From NCBI GenBank assembly GCA_964423095.1, contig CAYRDI010000001.1, positions 1 to 64,000 of the forward strand: DNA of 64,000 nucleotides. Reading direction: 5' to 3'. The DNA comes from Micavibrio_A sp964423095 (lineage in GTDB: Bacteria; Pseudomonadota; Alphaproteobacteria; Micavibrionales; Micavibrionaceae). A program made the position numbers and the translations under genes. Below, in pieces: positions 34,407 through 42,257 of the stretch (position 1 is its first letter; each line of letters begins with the position of its first letter). The notes beneath the pieces are model-generated. The model had not been told where the DNA came from. It did no database searches and worked only from the letters and a program-made list of their open reading frames with translations.

Positions 34407-34436
34407 AAAAAAAGGCGGCATTCCGCCGCCTTTTTT
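34407..34436. terminator. Bidirectional intrinsic terminator
   Basis: A-run plus GGCGGC, loop ATTCC, GCCGCC plus T-run (34414-34419 with 34425-34430). It ends the ilvD transcript on the minus strand; its reverse orientation lies in the leader of the L,D-transpeptidase gene's upstream spacer. Confidence 0.88.
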
Positions 34437-34458
34437 GAATGATCCTCAAATGATCCGA

Positions 34459-36201
34459 TTACAGGTCGGCAAAAACGTGCTTTTCGCCCTTTGCGCCTGG
34501 GTGCGTAACCGCCCCTGTCCGCGCCGGCCCCACGGCCTGCGCGAATTTCCAGATAGCACCGGCCCCGTAGATGTTCTCTCTGGGCTTCCAGTTTTTCTTT
34601 CGTTCGGCCAGTTCCGCCTCGGTCAATTTGACATCCATAGTGCCCTTTTCAGCATCGATGCGGATCATATCACCATCCTTGAGCAGCCCGATCGGCCCGC
34701 CGACGGCGGCTTCCGGCCCGACATGACCAATACAGAACCCGCGTGTCCCCCCCGAAAACCGGCCATCGGTGATGAGTGCAACCTTGCCGCCCATCCCCTG
34801 ACCGTATAACGCACCGGTGGTGGACAGCATTTCCCGCATGCCGGGACCGCCTTTGGGCCCTTCGTAGCGGATGACCAACACATCGCCCTCTTTGTATTTC
34901 CGGTCGAGAACCGCTTGCAGACAGTCCTGTTCGGAGTCAAAGCACCGCGCGGGACCTTCGAACACCAGATTGTCCATCCCGGCGATTTTGACCACCGCGC
35001 CATCGGGGGCCAGATTGCCTTTTAATCCAACAACACCGCCGGTCACGGAAATCGGTTTATCGATCGGGACGATGACATCCTGTCCGGGGTTCAAAACCGC
35101 GTCACGGACATTTTCTTCGATCGTCTTTCCCGTCACGGTTATGCAATCACCGTGCAGATAGCCGCCGCGCATCAGTTCTTTCAAAACGACAGACACGCCG
35201 CCCGCTTCGAACAGATCCTTGGCCACATATTTACCGCCGGGTTTCAGGCTCGCGATATACGGCGTCTTTCTCATAACCTCGCACACATCGAAGAGATCGA
35301 AATCGATCCCCGCCTCATGCGCCATCGCCGGCAGATGGAGCGCCGCGTTCGTGGAACCGCCTGTGGCCGCCACCACCATCGCCGCATTTTCGAGGCTTTT
35401 TCGGGTCACGATGTCGCGCGGGCGTAAACCGGATTTTACCAATTCCATCACAGCTTTGCCGGACGCATAGGCATACTCGTCCCGGCTCGTATAGGGTGCA
35501 GGCGCACCGGCCGATCCGGGCAAGGCCAGACCGATTGCCTCACTCACACAGGCCATGGTGTTGGCCGTAAACTGACCGCCGCACGCCCCGGCGGACGGAC
35601 ACGCATTGCATTCCATTTCGTGCAAATCCGCGTCACTGAATTCCCCCGTCGCATGTTTGCCCACGCCTTCAAACACATCGATCACCGTCACGTCTTTCCC
35701 GCGGAATTTTCCAGGCAGGATCGACCCCCCATACATAAAGATCGACGGGACATTGAGCCGGATCATCGCCATCATCATCCCCGGCAAGGATTTATCGCAT
35801 CCCGCGAGCCCCACCAGCGCATCGTAACAATGGCCGCGCATGGTCAATTCCACCGTATCGGCGATCGCTTCGCGGCTGGGAAGCGAGGATCGCATCCCCT
35901 CGTGTCCCATGGCGATCCCGTCGGTGACGGTGATGGTGGTAAATTCGCGCGGTGTGCCTTGCGCTTCGGAGACGCCCTTCTTGACGGACTGCGCCTGCCG
36001 CGACAACGCGATGTTACAGGGCGCGGCTTCATTCCAACAGGTTGCCACACCGACCAGAGGTTGGTGGATTTCCTCTTCGGTCATACCCATCGCATAATAA
36101 TAGGATCTGTGCGGCGCGCTTTTCGGCCCTTCGGTCACATAGCGACTGACCAGATGGGTCTTATCCCATTTGCCGTTTTTGAATGGTGATGAACGCGACA
36201 T
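34459..36201 (-). CDS. ilvD: Dihydroxy-acid dehydratase
   Basis: A 580-residue iron-sulfur enzyme of branched-chain amino-acid synthesis. Cluster cysteines are in GVATCWNEAAPCN (about residue 55), GLAGCDKSLPGMMMA and NACPSAGACGGQFTANTM; ITDGRFSGGTRGFCIGHVGPEA marks the C-terminal domain. Three conserved Cys are compatible with either cluster type described for this family. GAGGGC lies six bases before the ATG. It is the last gene of a leftward run pfk-PH-PH-ilvD, 80 bases after the second PH gene. Confidence 0.95.
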   Translation of the reverse strand: MSRSSPFKNGKWDKTHLVSRYVTEGPKSAPHRSYYYAMGMTEEEIHQPLVGVATCWNEAAPCNIALSRQAQSVKKGVSEAQGTPREFTTITVTDGIAMGHEGMRSSLPSREAIADTVELTMRGHCYDALVGLAGCDKSLPGMMMAMIRLNVPSIFMYGGSILPGKFRGKDVTVIDVFEGVGKHATGEFSDADLHEMECNACPSAGACGGQFTANTMACVSEAIGLALPGSAGAPAPYTSRDEYAYASGKAVMELVKSGLRPRDIVTRKSLENAAMVVAATGGSTNAALHLPAMAHEAGIDFDLFDVCEVMRKTPYIASLKPGGKYVAKDLFEAGGVSVVLKELMRGGYLHGDCITVTGKTIEENVRDAVLNPGQDVIVPIDKPISVTGGVVGLKGNLAPDGAVVKIAGMDNLVFEGPARCFDSEQDCLQAVLDRKYKEGDVLVIRYEGPKGGPGMREMLSTTGALYGQGMGGKVALITDGRFSGGTRGFCIGHVGPEAAVGGPIGLLKDGDMIRIDAEKGTMDVKLTEAELAERKKNWKPRENIYGAGAIWKFAQAVGPARTGAVTHPGAKGEKHVFADL

Positions 36202-36281
36202 TGGTTTGCCCTCTTTTCCTTTTGTTTGTACCGGGGAAAAGTTTTAAGGGAGCAACCGTATTTTGACAAGGCGCACGGGCG

Positions 36282-36767
36282 TTATTTGTTGACGAGGATG
36301 TCGTTGACCTTGGCACGAAAATCCAGCGGGTTGGCAATAAACGGCACAATGACCCGCCGTTGACCCGTTCCGGTGATAATGACGCTGGCATACCCGAAAA
36401 TCTGACCGATCGGGGTGATTCCCAGTTCGACGCTTTCAATCTGGGTATAGCGCAGTTCGATCATATCCGCATATACAACACCGCTACGGATAAAAACCCG
36501 CTTGTTGGTGGCCGCCAGAATCAGGAAATGGCGCGTCAACCAGGCAAGCCCGAGCATAATGCCGCCAACGAACATCAAAAACACACCAAGACTGAACGCA
36601 AAGGTCGGCAGCATGAGCATGCCAAGAACGATGACGACCACGGCCTTCCAGAAAATTGCACCGTGGATGACGCAGGTTGCTATGAAAGATTCATCTTCCG
36701 TCAGTGTGATACCGGCCAGTTTCATGGCCTCTGCTTCGTTTTTCGGACGGGAAAAAGCCTGTTTCAT
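36282..36767 (-). CDS. PH-domain (bPH2/DUF304-type) membrane protein, second of a pair
   Basis: A 161-residue protein: polar N-terminus, two adjacent membrane helices (IFWKAVVVIVLGMLMLPTFAF and LGVFLMFVGGIMLGLAWL), then a bacterial pleckstrin-homology-like domain (LAATNKRVFIRSGVVYADMIELRYTQIESVELG, then YASVIITGTGQRRVIVPFI). Start ATG 36767, seven bases after the upstream paralogue. The family (YdbS/YdbT-like) is membrane associated and of uncertain function. Confidence 0.85.
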   Translation of the reverse strand: MKQAFSRPKNEAEAMKLAGITLTEDESFIATCVIHGAIFWKAVVVIVLGMLMLPTFAFSLGVFLMFVGGIMLGLAWLTRHFLILAATNKRVFIRSGVVYADMIELRYTQIESVELGITPIGQIFGYASVIITGTGQRRVIVPFIANPLDFRAKVNDILVNK

Positions 36768-36774
36768 TTTCGGG

Positions 36775-37326
36775 TCAGACGCTCCTTGCCTTTTCAATGG
36801 CTTTGCGGAATTTAATCGGGTCCTCGATGGAGGGCAACACAACCTCGCCCACGCCCATTCCGCGCACCATCACGCGCCCGTAATTCAAAATCCGGCCCCA
36901 CACGCCCTGAAGCACATTTACGCCTTCGATCCGGTCGATATTCATTTCGCCCACATACCGCGCGATCAACCCACGCTTATAAATAAGACGTTTGTTCGTG
37001 ATCGCGATTTCGGTCGTCGCCTTGATCACCATCATGTGCGCATAACGGAAGACGCCCATGATAAACACCATGAACGCAACAATCTTGATCCCGGGGTGAA
37101 GACCGCGGACGATTTCCAGCCAACCCGCCCCCGGCATGACATCGGCACGAAACATCTGCGGCAGGTATGGTTGCGCCTTTAAGGAAAAGACAATAATTAC
37201 AATGGAAAAAACAAAACCGAAAAGAACATTCAGGACGGCACCCACCGTGTACATCCAATGAAAATGGCCGACATGGACCAGTTCTTCGTCATCGCTTAGC
37301 GACTGCCTGATATAATCCAGTGCCAT
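36775..37326 (-). CDS. PH-domain (bPH2/DUF304-type) membrane protein, first of a pair
   Basis: A 183-residue paralogue of the next gene: two hydrophobic segments (YTVGAVLNVLFGFVFSIVIIVF and IKIVAFMVFIMGVFRYAHMMV) flanking a short periplasmic loop, then a PH-like domain (IAITNKRLIYKRGLIARYVGEMNIDRIEGVNVLQG, then YGRVMVRGMGVGEVVLPSI). It starts 17 bases after pfk. Tandem PH pairs probably form a heteromer in the inner membrane; this is inference. Confidence 0.85.
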   Translation of the reverse strand: MALDYIRQSLSDDEELVHVGHFHWMYTVGAVLNVLFGFVFSIVIIVFSLKAQPYLPQMFRADVMPGAGWLEIVRGLHPGIKIVAFMVFIMGVFRYAHMMVIKATTEIAITNKRLIYKRGLIARYVGEMNIDRIEGVNVLQGVWGRILNYGRVMVRGMGVGEVVLPSIEDPIKFRKAIEKARSV

Positions 37327-37343
37327 AGACCCATGTTACCTTT

Positions 37344-38423
37344 TTATTGGTCGCCAAGGGAAATGCCGAGCCCCCTCGCCGTATGTACCAGCGTATCATT
37401 GGGGTCGATGGCTTCATAGGCCGCAATGCATTCCTCGATCGGGTAATCCACCAGTTTACGGTTTTGCCAGGCCACCATCCGGTCGAATTTGCCTTCGTTG
37501 ATCAGATCCACGGCCCGAACGCCGAACGCCGAAGCCAGAAGACGGTCGCCATAGGTCGGCGGGGCCCCGCGCTGGACATGGCCCAGCACCGTGACCCGGC
37601 TTTCAAACCCGGTCAGTTCCGAAATTTTCGCTGCCAGGAAATTTCCGATCCCGCCATAGCGTTTTTCGCCGCCATGATAGGTAATTTCGAATTTTTCGCC
37701 GTTCGGGGTTTTGACTGCTTCGGACACAATGACCAACGCGAAATTCCGCCCGGAATCCTTCACCCGCTTGATTTTGGCTGCCACGTTTTCCAACGTATAT
37801 TTGATTTCCGGAATCAAAATGACATCGGCCCCGCCGGCAATCCCCGAAGACAGCGCGATATGCCCCGCATCGCGCCCCATAACCTCCAGGATCATGACGC
37901 GGTCATGGGAAGCCGCCGTCGGCTGAAGCCGGTCCAGAGCCTCCGTCGCCACCGCCACCGCCGTATCGAACCCCACCGCCCGTTCGGTTTTGCCAAGGTC
38001 ATTGTCGATGGTTTTGGGAATCCCCACCATCTTGATCCCGCCCTGCTGCGTCAAACGGCGCAGGATCGCAAAACTGCCGTCCCCGCCGATGCCGATCACG
38101 GCCTCTAGACCCAGTTTTTTGAAATTGTCGATGATCTCCCCGCTCCGGTCTTTGGTCGTCCCGTCCGGCATCGGAAAGGCAAAGGGGTTGCCCTTGTTCG
38201 TGGTGCCCAGAATGGTGCCGCCCATCCGCAACACATTGCTGTCCATTTCGGCAGGGGTCAAAATCCGGTATTGCGGCTCTTTTTCAAGGAGGCCGGCCGT
38301 CCCGTCCAGAATGCCGTAAACCTGCCAGCCGAGCAGGTCCGCCTTATGCACCGCCGCACGGATGACCGCGTTCAGACCGGCACAATCGCCACCACTCGTC
38401 AAAATACCGATTTTTTTGCTCAT
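37344..38423 (-). CDS. 6-phosphofructokinase (group III type)
   Basis: A 359-residue phosphofructokinase of glycolysis. Motifs: ILTSGGDCAGLNAVIR, GIGGDGSFAILRRL, PKTIDNDLGKTERAVGFDTAV and VMILEVMGRDAGHIAL. Gly in GGDGS is the residue of ATP users, while Lys in PKTIDND is the residue of PPi users; this mixture is typical of group III enzymes, so donor cannot be fixed by reading, though ATP is favoured. It heads a leftward unit with two PH proteins. A proton pyrophosphatase in the same window makes PPi economy relevant. Confidence 0.93.
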   Translation of the reverse strand: MSKKIGILTSGGDCAGLNAVIRAAVHKADLLGWQVYGILDGTAGLLEKEPQYRILTPAEMDSNVLRMGGTILGTTNKGNPFAFPMPDGTTKDRSGEIIDNFKKLGLEAVIGIGGDGSFAILRRLTQQGGIKMVGIPKTIDNDLGKTERAVGFDTAVAVATEALDRLQPTAASHDRVMILEVMGRDAGHIALSSGIAGGADVILIPEIKYTLENVAAKIKRVKDSGRNFALVIVSEAVKTPNGEKFEITYHGGEKRYGGIGNFLAAKISELTGFESRVTVLGHVQRGAPPTYGDRLLASAFGVRAVDLINEGKFDRMVAWQNRKLVDYPIEECIAAYEAIDPNDTLVHTARGLGISLGDQ

Positions 38424-38586
38424 AGGAATCCTTGGGGATGTAAGAGGAAATTTACATTGTTTTAGCCCATCGCTCGGGCAAAGCCAAAAGGATTTTTTGA
38501 CCCCATCCCCTTCTTTTTCTTACCAAAACACAAAAAATCTGCTATGCTTTATCACTCAAAATCAGACTTCTACCCATTTTGGATCG

Positions 38587-38787
38587 ATGGAAGACTATAG
38601 CGACCTTTCGGAAAAGCTCGCCACCCTTGAAAGCGAGCACAGGGCCCTTGACGCGGATATTGACCGGCTGACACACACGCCGCCGGTCGATTTGTTGCAG
38701 ATTCAACGCCTGAAAAAGAAAAAGCTGGCTTTAAAAGACCAGATCCAGAAATTAAAGAGCGATATCCTGCCGGATATTATTGCCTGA
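38587..38787 (+). CDS. DUF465 (YdcH) family protein
   Basis: A 66-residue, highly charged helical protein starting MEDYSDLSEKLATLESEHRA and ending with KKKKLALKDQIQKLKSDI, the basic motif that marks DUF465. It would form a short two-helix coiled coil; function is not established. It lies 26 bases upstream of purE, is divergent from pfk, and probably shares a transcript with purE. The long in-frame extension upstream overlaps the pfk leader and is not used. Confidence 0.88.
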   Translation: MEDYSDLSEKLATLESEHRALDADIDRLTHTPPVDLLQIQRLKKKKLALKDQIQKLKSDILPDIIA

Positions 38788-38812
38788 CAACCCGGTTCAA
38801 AGGCGGTTCACA

Positions 38813-39310
38813 ATGACGCACAGCGATCCAAGCCCTCTCATCGGCATCATCATGGGATCTCAATCAGATTGGGAAACCATGAAGATTTCCCATGACATAC
38901 TGCATGAACTTCAAATTCCTCATGAGGTCAAAATCGTGTCAGCGCACCGCACGCCACGGCGCATGGTCGCGTATGCGGAAGAGGCGCAAGGCCGTGGATT
39001 GAAGGTAATTATCGCCGGAGCCGGTGGTGCCGCCCACCTGCCAGGGATGGTTGCCAGCCTCACAACGCTGCCTGTTTTGGGTGTTCCCATCAAATCAAAA
39101 GCCTTAAAAGGCATGGATTCCCTGCTCTCCATCGTGCAAATGCCGGGTGGAATTCCCGTTGGAACACTGGCGATCGGCGAGGCCGGCGCCAAAAATGCGG
39201 CCCTCTTGGCGGCATCCATCCTCGGCATCAACGACGACGCCTTGATGAAAAGGCTGGAATCCTATCGGAAGAACCAGACGGACTCGGTTGCCGAACACCC
39301 CAAAGATTAA
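38813..39310 (+). CDS. purE: 5-(carboxyamino)imidazole ribonucleotide mutase
   Basis: A 165-residue enzyme of purine synthesis that moves the carboxyl group of N5-CAIR. The class I PurE motif GIIMGSQSDWETMK, then VSAHRTPRRM, IIAGAGGAAHLPGMVASLT and VPIKSKALKGMDSLLSIVQMPGGIPVGT are all present with the active His in SAHRTP. AAAGG lies ten bases before ATG 38813. Its stop is inside the left arm of the palindrome at 39306-39334. Confidence 0.96.
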   Translation: MTHSDPSPLIGIIMGSQSDWETMKISHDILHELQIPHEVKIVSAHRTPRRMVAYAEEAQGRGLKVIIAGAGGAAHLPGMVASLTTLPVLGVPIKSKALKGMDSLLSIVQMPGGIPVGTLAIGEAGAKNAALLAASILGINDDALMKRLESYRKNQTDSVAEHPKD

Positions 39311-39407
39311 TATCCACAGCCTGTGGATATTAATTAGACTTATCCACAACCCATAACAAAACTGACCCGAAATTTGATGCAAACAGGGTCTTTGCACCTG
39401 TGGATAT
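39306..39407. promoter_or_regulatory. Palindrome and cluster of four DnaA-box-like 9-mers
   Basis: A 14-base inverted repeat, ATTAATATCCACAG (39306-39319) and CTGTGGATATTAAT (39321-39334), separated by one C, contains two opposed ATATCCACA. A consensus TTATCCACA is at 39340-39348, and a further reverse copy TGTGGATAT at 39399-39407. All four match the DnaA box TTATCCACA at eight or nine of nine bases. It could be a DnaA-binding control or titration site, or part of an origin; no dnaA gene or clear unwinding element is seen nearby. Confidence 0.5.
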
Positions 39408-39499
39408 GTGGGTTATTTTATCGTACGCGGATAGACACCGGCGAAAAAACGGGCTTAATACTCAGCTTTCACATGAAACAATATGGTTAATTCCCTGAC

Positions 39500-40576
39500 A
39501 TGAAAATGGAATCCAAAACACTCGGCATCCTCGGCGGCGGCCAGCTGGGGCGCATGTCCGCCCTCGCCGCCCATAAATTGGGAATCCACACCCACATTTT
39601 CTGTCCGGAAAAAAATTGCCCAGCCAGTCAGGTAACAGACATTTTTACCTGCGCCGCTTATGAAGATCTCAATGCATTAAAAGCGTTTGCGAATTCCGTT
39701 GATGTCATTTCTTATGAATTCGAAAACATCCCCCTGGAAACAGTGGATTTTTTGCAATCAATTAAACCCGTCTTTCCCGATGCCAAACTTTTGCAGGTTT
39801 CGCAGAACCGATTGAAAGAAAAGAAATTTTTAAACGATATTGGCATTCCGACCGCGCCGTGGGCACCCGCCCACAAAGCCGAAGATATTGATGCCGCGCT
39901 GACCCTTTGGAAAGCTTCAAAATGCATCGTTAAAACGGCCCGTTTCGGATATGACGGAAAAGGTCAAGTAAAACAGGATGATAATGGCAACAGTCGAGAT
40001 ACTTGGACAAAATTAGGCACGGATGAAGCTGTTATCGAAGGTATTATAGATTTCGCTTATGAAGTGTCCGTGATCGTCGCGCGCGATCAGTTCGGAACAT
40101 CCCACGCCTTCCCGGTCGCCCGTAACAATCACAAAAATCACATCCTGTCTGAAAGCATCGTTCCGGCACCGGGACTGCCCGCCGCACTGGAGGAACAGGC
40201 CCGCGCCATGACCTTAAAGCTGGCCGAAGCCGTCGGCCTTGTCGGCGTTCTGGCCCTGGAATTGTTCGTAACCCAAGATGGTCAGCTCATCGCCAACGAG
40301 ATCGCCCCGCGCACCCATAATTCCGGCCACTGGACGATGGATGGATGTAATGTTTCACAATTCGACCAACATGTCCGCGCCGTTTGCGGCCTTCCTATTT
40401 TGAAACCGGTGCAGCATACCGGCGTGACCATGATCAACCTGATCGGGGATGACGTGACCGCACTTCCCCGCTATTATGCGGACGACAACGCCTGCGTCCA
40501 TTTATATGGCAAGACGGAAGCCCGCCCCGGCCGCAAAATGGGGCACGTTAATATATTGAAAAAACTGGAAAAATAG
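39500..40576 (+). CDS. purK: 5-(carboxyamino)imidazole ribonucleotide synthase
   Basis: A 358-residue ATP-grasp enzyme that carboxylates AIR before PurE. N-terminal motif LGILGGGQLGRMSALAAHKLG, SYEFENIP, KTARFGYDGKGQVK, VSVIVARDQFG and ELFVTQDGQLIANEIAPRTHNSGHWTMDGCNVSQF are characteristic. ATG 39500 has only a weak SD; ATG 39506 two codons on is possible. It is separated from purE by 189 bases carrying the DnaA-box-like cluster, an unusual split for a purEK pair. Confidence 0.95.
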   Translation: MKMESKTLGILGGGQLGRMSALAAHKLGIHTHIFCPEKNCPASQVTDIFTCAAYEDLNALKAFANSVDVISYEFENIPLETVDFLQSIKPVFPDAKLLQVSQNRLKEKKFLNDIGIPTAPWAPAHKAEDIDAALTLWKASKCIVKTARFGYDGKGQVKQDDNGNSRDTWTKLGTDEAVIEGIIDFAYEVSVIVARDQFGTSHAFPVARNNHKNHILSESIVPAPGLPAALEEQARAMTLKLAEAVGLVGVLALELFVTQDGQLIANEIAPRTHNSGHWTMDGCNVSQFDQHVRAVCGLPILKPVQHTGVTMINLIGDDVTALPRYYADDNACVHLYGKTEARPGRKMGHVNILKKLEK

Positions 40577-40589
40577 CAAAGACACAAGA

Positions 40590-42008
40590 ATGAAAACCGC
40601 ACAAAACACTACAAGCCGTACCACCCGCATCGAAACCGATTCCATGGGGGAAATCGAAGTCCCCGCCGATGCCTATTGGGGTGCACAGACGCAGCGTTCG
40701 ACCCAGAATTTCGACATCGGCACCGAAAAGATGCCGGCCGGCGTTGTGCGGGCTCTGGGCGTGCAAAAAAAGGCATCGGCGATGGCCAATATGGCCCTGG
40801 GCGTTCTGGATGAAAAACTGGGCACCGCCATTGTGCAGGCCGCCGATGAGGTGATTGACGGTACGCTGTCCGGCCAGTTTCCGCTGTCCGTCTGGCAGAC
40901 CGGATCGGGCACGCAAACCAACATGAACGCGAACGAGGTGATCGCGGGCCGCGCCAATGAAATTCTTGCCGGAACGCGCGGCGGCAAAACCCCCGTCCAC
41001 CCCAACGACCATGTGAATATGGGGCAGTCCTCCAACGATTCCTTCCCCACCGTCATGCATATTGCGGCGGGGGAAATGGTGCACCATGAATTGATCCCCT
41101 CTCTTGAAATGCTGCATGATGCGTTGGACAAAAAAGCGCAGCAATTCGCCAAAATCGTCAAAAACGGGCGCACCCATTTGCAGGACGCCACACCCCTTAC
41201 ACTGGGGCAGGAATTTTCAGGTTATGCTGCACAAATCAAGTTCGGCGTTGAGCGGATCAAGGCCGCTCTTCCCCGCGTCATGAAGCTGGCGCAGGGCGGC
41301 ACGGCGGTCGGCACGGGCATCAATTGCAAGGTCGGTTTCCCCGAAAAATTTGCCGCGAATGTTTCGGCCATTACGGCCCTTCCCTTTGAAACGGCGGAAA
41401 ACAAATTCGAAGCCCTGGCCAGCCACGATGCGCTGGTCGAACTGTCCGGTGCACTCAATGTCCTGTCGGTATCCTTGATGAAAATCGCCAATGACATCCG
41501 CCTGATGGGTTCCGGCCCGCGGTCCGGGATCGGCGAATTGCTGCTTCCCGAAAATGAACCGGGGTCCAGCATCATGCCGGGCAAGGTCAACCCAACCCAG
41601 TGCGAGGCCATGACCATGGTCTGCGCGCAAGTCATGGGCAACCATGTGGCCGTCACCGTGGCGGGCAGCAACGGGCATTTTGAACTCAACGTCTTCAAAC
41701 CCGTCATCATCCACAATGTGCTGCAATCCGTCCGCCTTCTGGCCGATGCCTGCCGCAGCTTCACGAACCGCTGCCTTGTCGGGATCGAACCCAATTTTGA
41801 GCGCATCCAGTATCTGATGGAAAACTCCCTGATGCTGGTGACCGCCCTGAACCCCCATATCGGGTATGACAACGCCGCCAAGATCGCCAAAAAGGCGAAC
41901 AAGGAAGGATTGTCTTTGCGCGAAGCCGGGATCGCACTGGGGCTGCTCACCTCCGAACAGTATGACCAGTGGGTCAAACCCGAAGACATGATCCACCCCA
42001 AGGCATAG
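40590..42008 (+). CDS. fumC: Fumarate hydratase, class II
   Basis: A 472-residue iron-independent fumarase of the TCA cycle. Motifs: GEIEVPADAYWGAQTQRS, SGTQTNMNANEVIA, HPNDHVNMGQSSNDSFPT, GRTHLQDATPLTLGQEFSG and the superfamily signature GSSIMPGKVNPTQCE. Length is normal. It starts 13 bases after purK and is followed 10 bases later by a ribbon-helix-helix gene. Confidence 0.97.
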   Translation: MKTAQNTTSRTTRIETDSMGEIEVPADAYWGAQTQRSTQNFDIGTEKMPAGVVRALGVQKKASAMANMALGVLDEKLGTAIVQAADEVIDGTLSGQFPLSVWQTGSGTQTNMNANEVIAGRANEILAGTRGGKTPVHPNDHVNMGQSSNDSFPTVMHIAAGEMVHHELIPSLEMLHDALDKKAQQFAKIVKNGRTHLQDATPLTLGQEFSGYAAQIKFGVERIKAALPRVMKLAQGGTAVGTGINCKVGFPEKFAANVSAITALPFETAENKFEALASHDALVELSGALNVLSVSLMKIANDIRLMGSGPRSGIGELLLPENEPGSSIMPGKVNPTQCEAMTMVCAQVMGNHVAVTVAGSNGHFELNVFKPVIIHNVLQSVRLLADACRSFTNRCLVGIEPNFERIQYLMENSLMLVTALNPHIGYDNAAKIAKKANKEGLSLREAGIALGLLTSEQYDQWVKPEDMIHPKA

Positions 42009-42018
42009 TGCGGCACCC

Positions 42019-42243
42019 ATGGCCGACATCCTTGCGGAAAAGGTGGTCAAACGCTCCGTCACCATTGCCGGACACACCACCAGCATTTCGCTGGAGGCCC
42101 CGTTCTGGGACGCACTCAAGAAGATCGCCGACGGACAGAACCGTTCTCTGGCCGCCCTCATCACCGACATAGACGAAAGGCGCGGGACGAACCTGTCCAG
42201 CGCCTTGCGTTTGTATGTTCTGGATTATTTGCTGCGGGATTAG
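42019..42243 (+). CDS. Ribbon-helix-helix domain protein
   Basis: A 74-residue protein with the RHH_4-type pattern: KRSVTIAGHTTSISLEAPFWDALKKIADGQNRSLAALITDIDERR, then SALRLYVLDYLL. Such small DNA-binding-fold proteins are regularly found after fumC in alphaproteobacteria; targets are unknown. It ends 14 bases from the convergent AsmA-like gene. Confidence 0.85.
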   Translation: MADILAEKVVKRSVTIAGHTTSISLEAPFWDALKKIADGQNRSLAALITDIDERRGTNLSSALRLYVLDYLLRD

Positions 42244-42257
42244 CCCCGCAGCAAACC

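Noticed and set aside
39306..39334. Rho-independent terminator for purE
   Set aside because: Perfect palindrome but no T run follows, and its arms match DnaA boxes.
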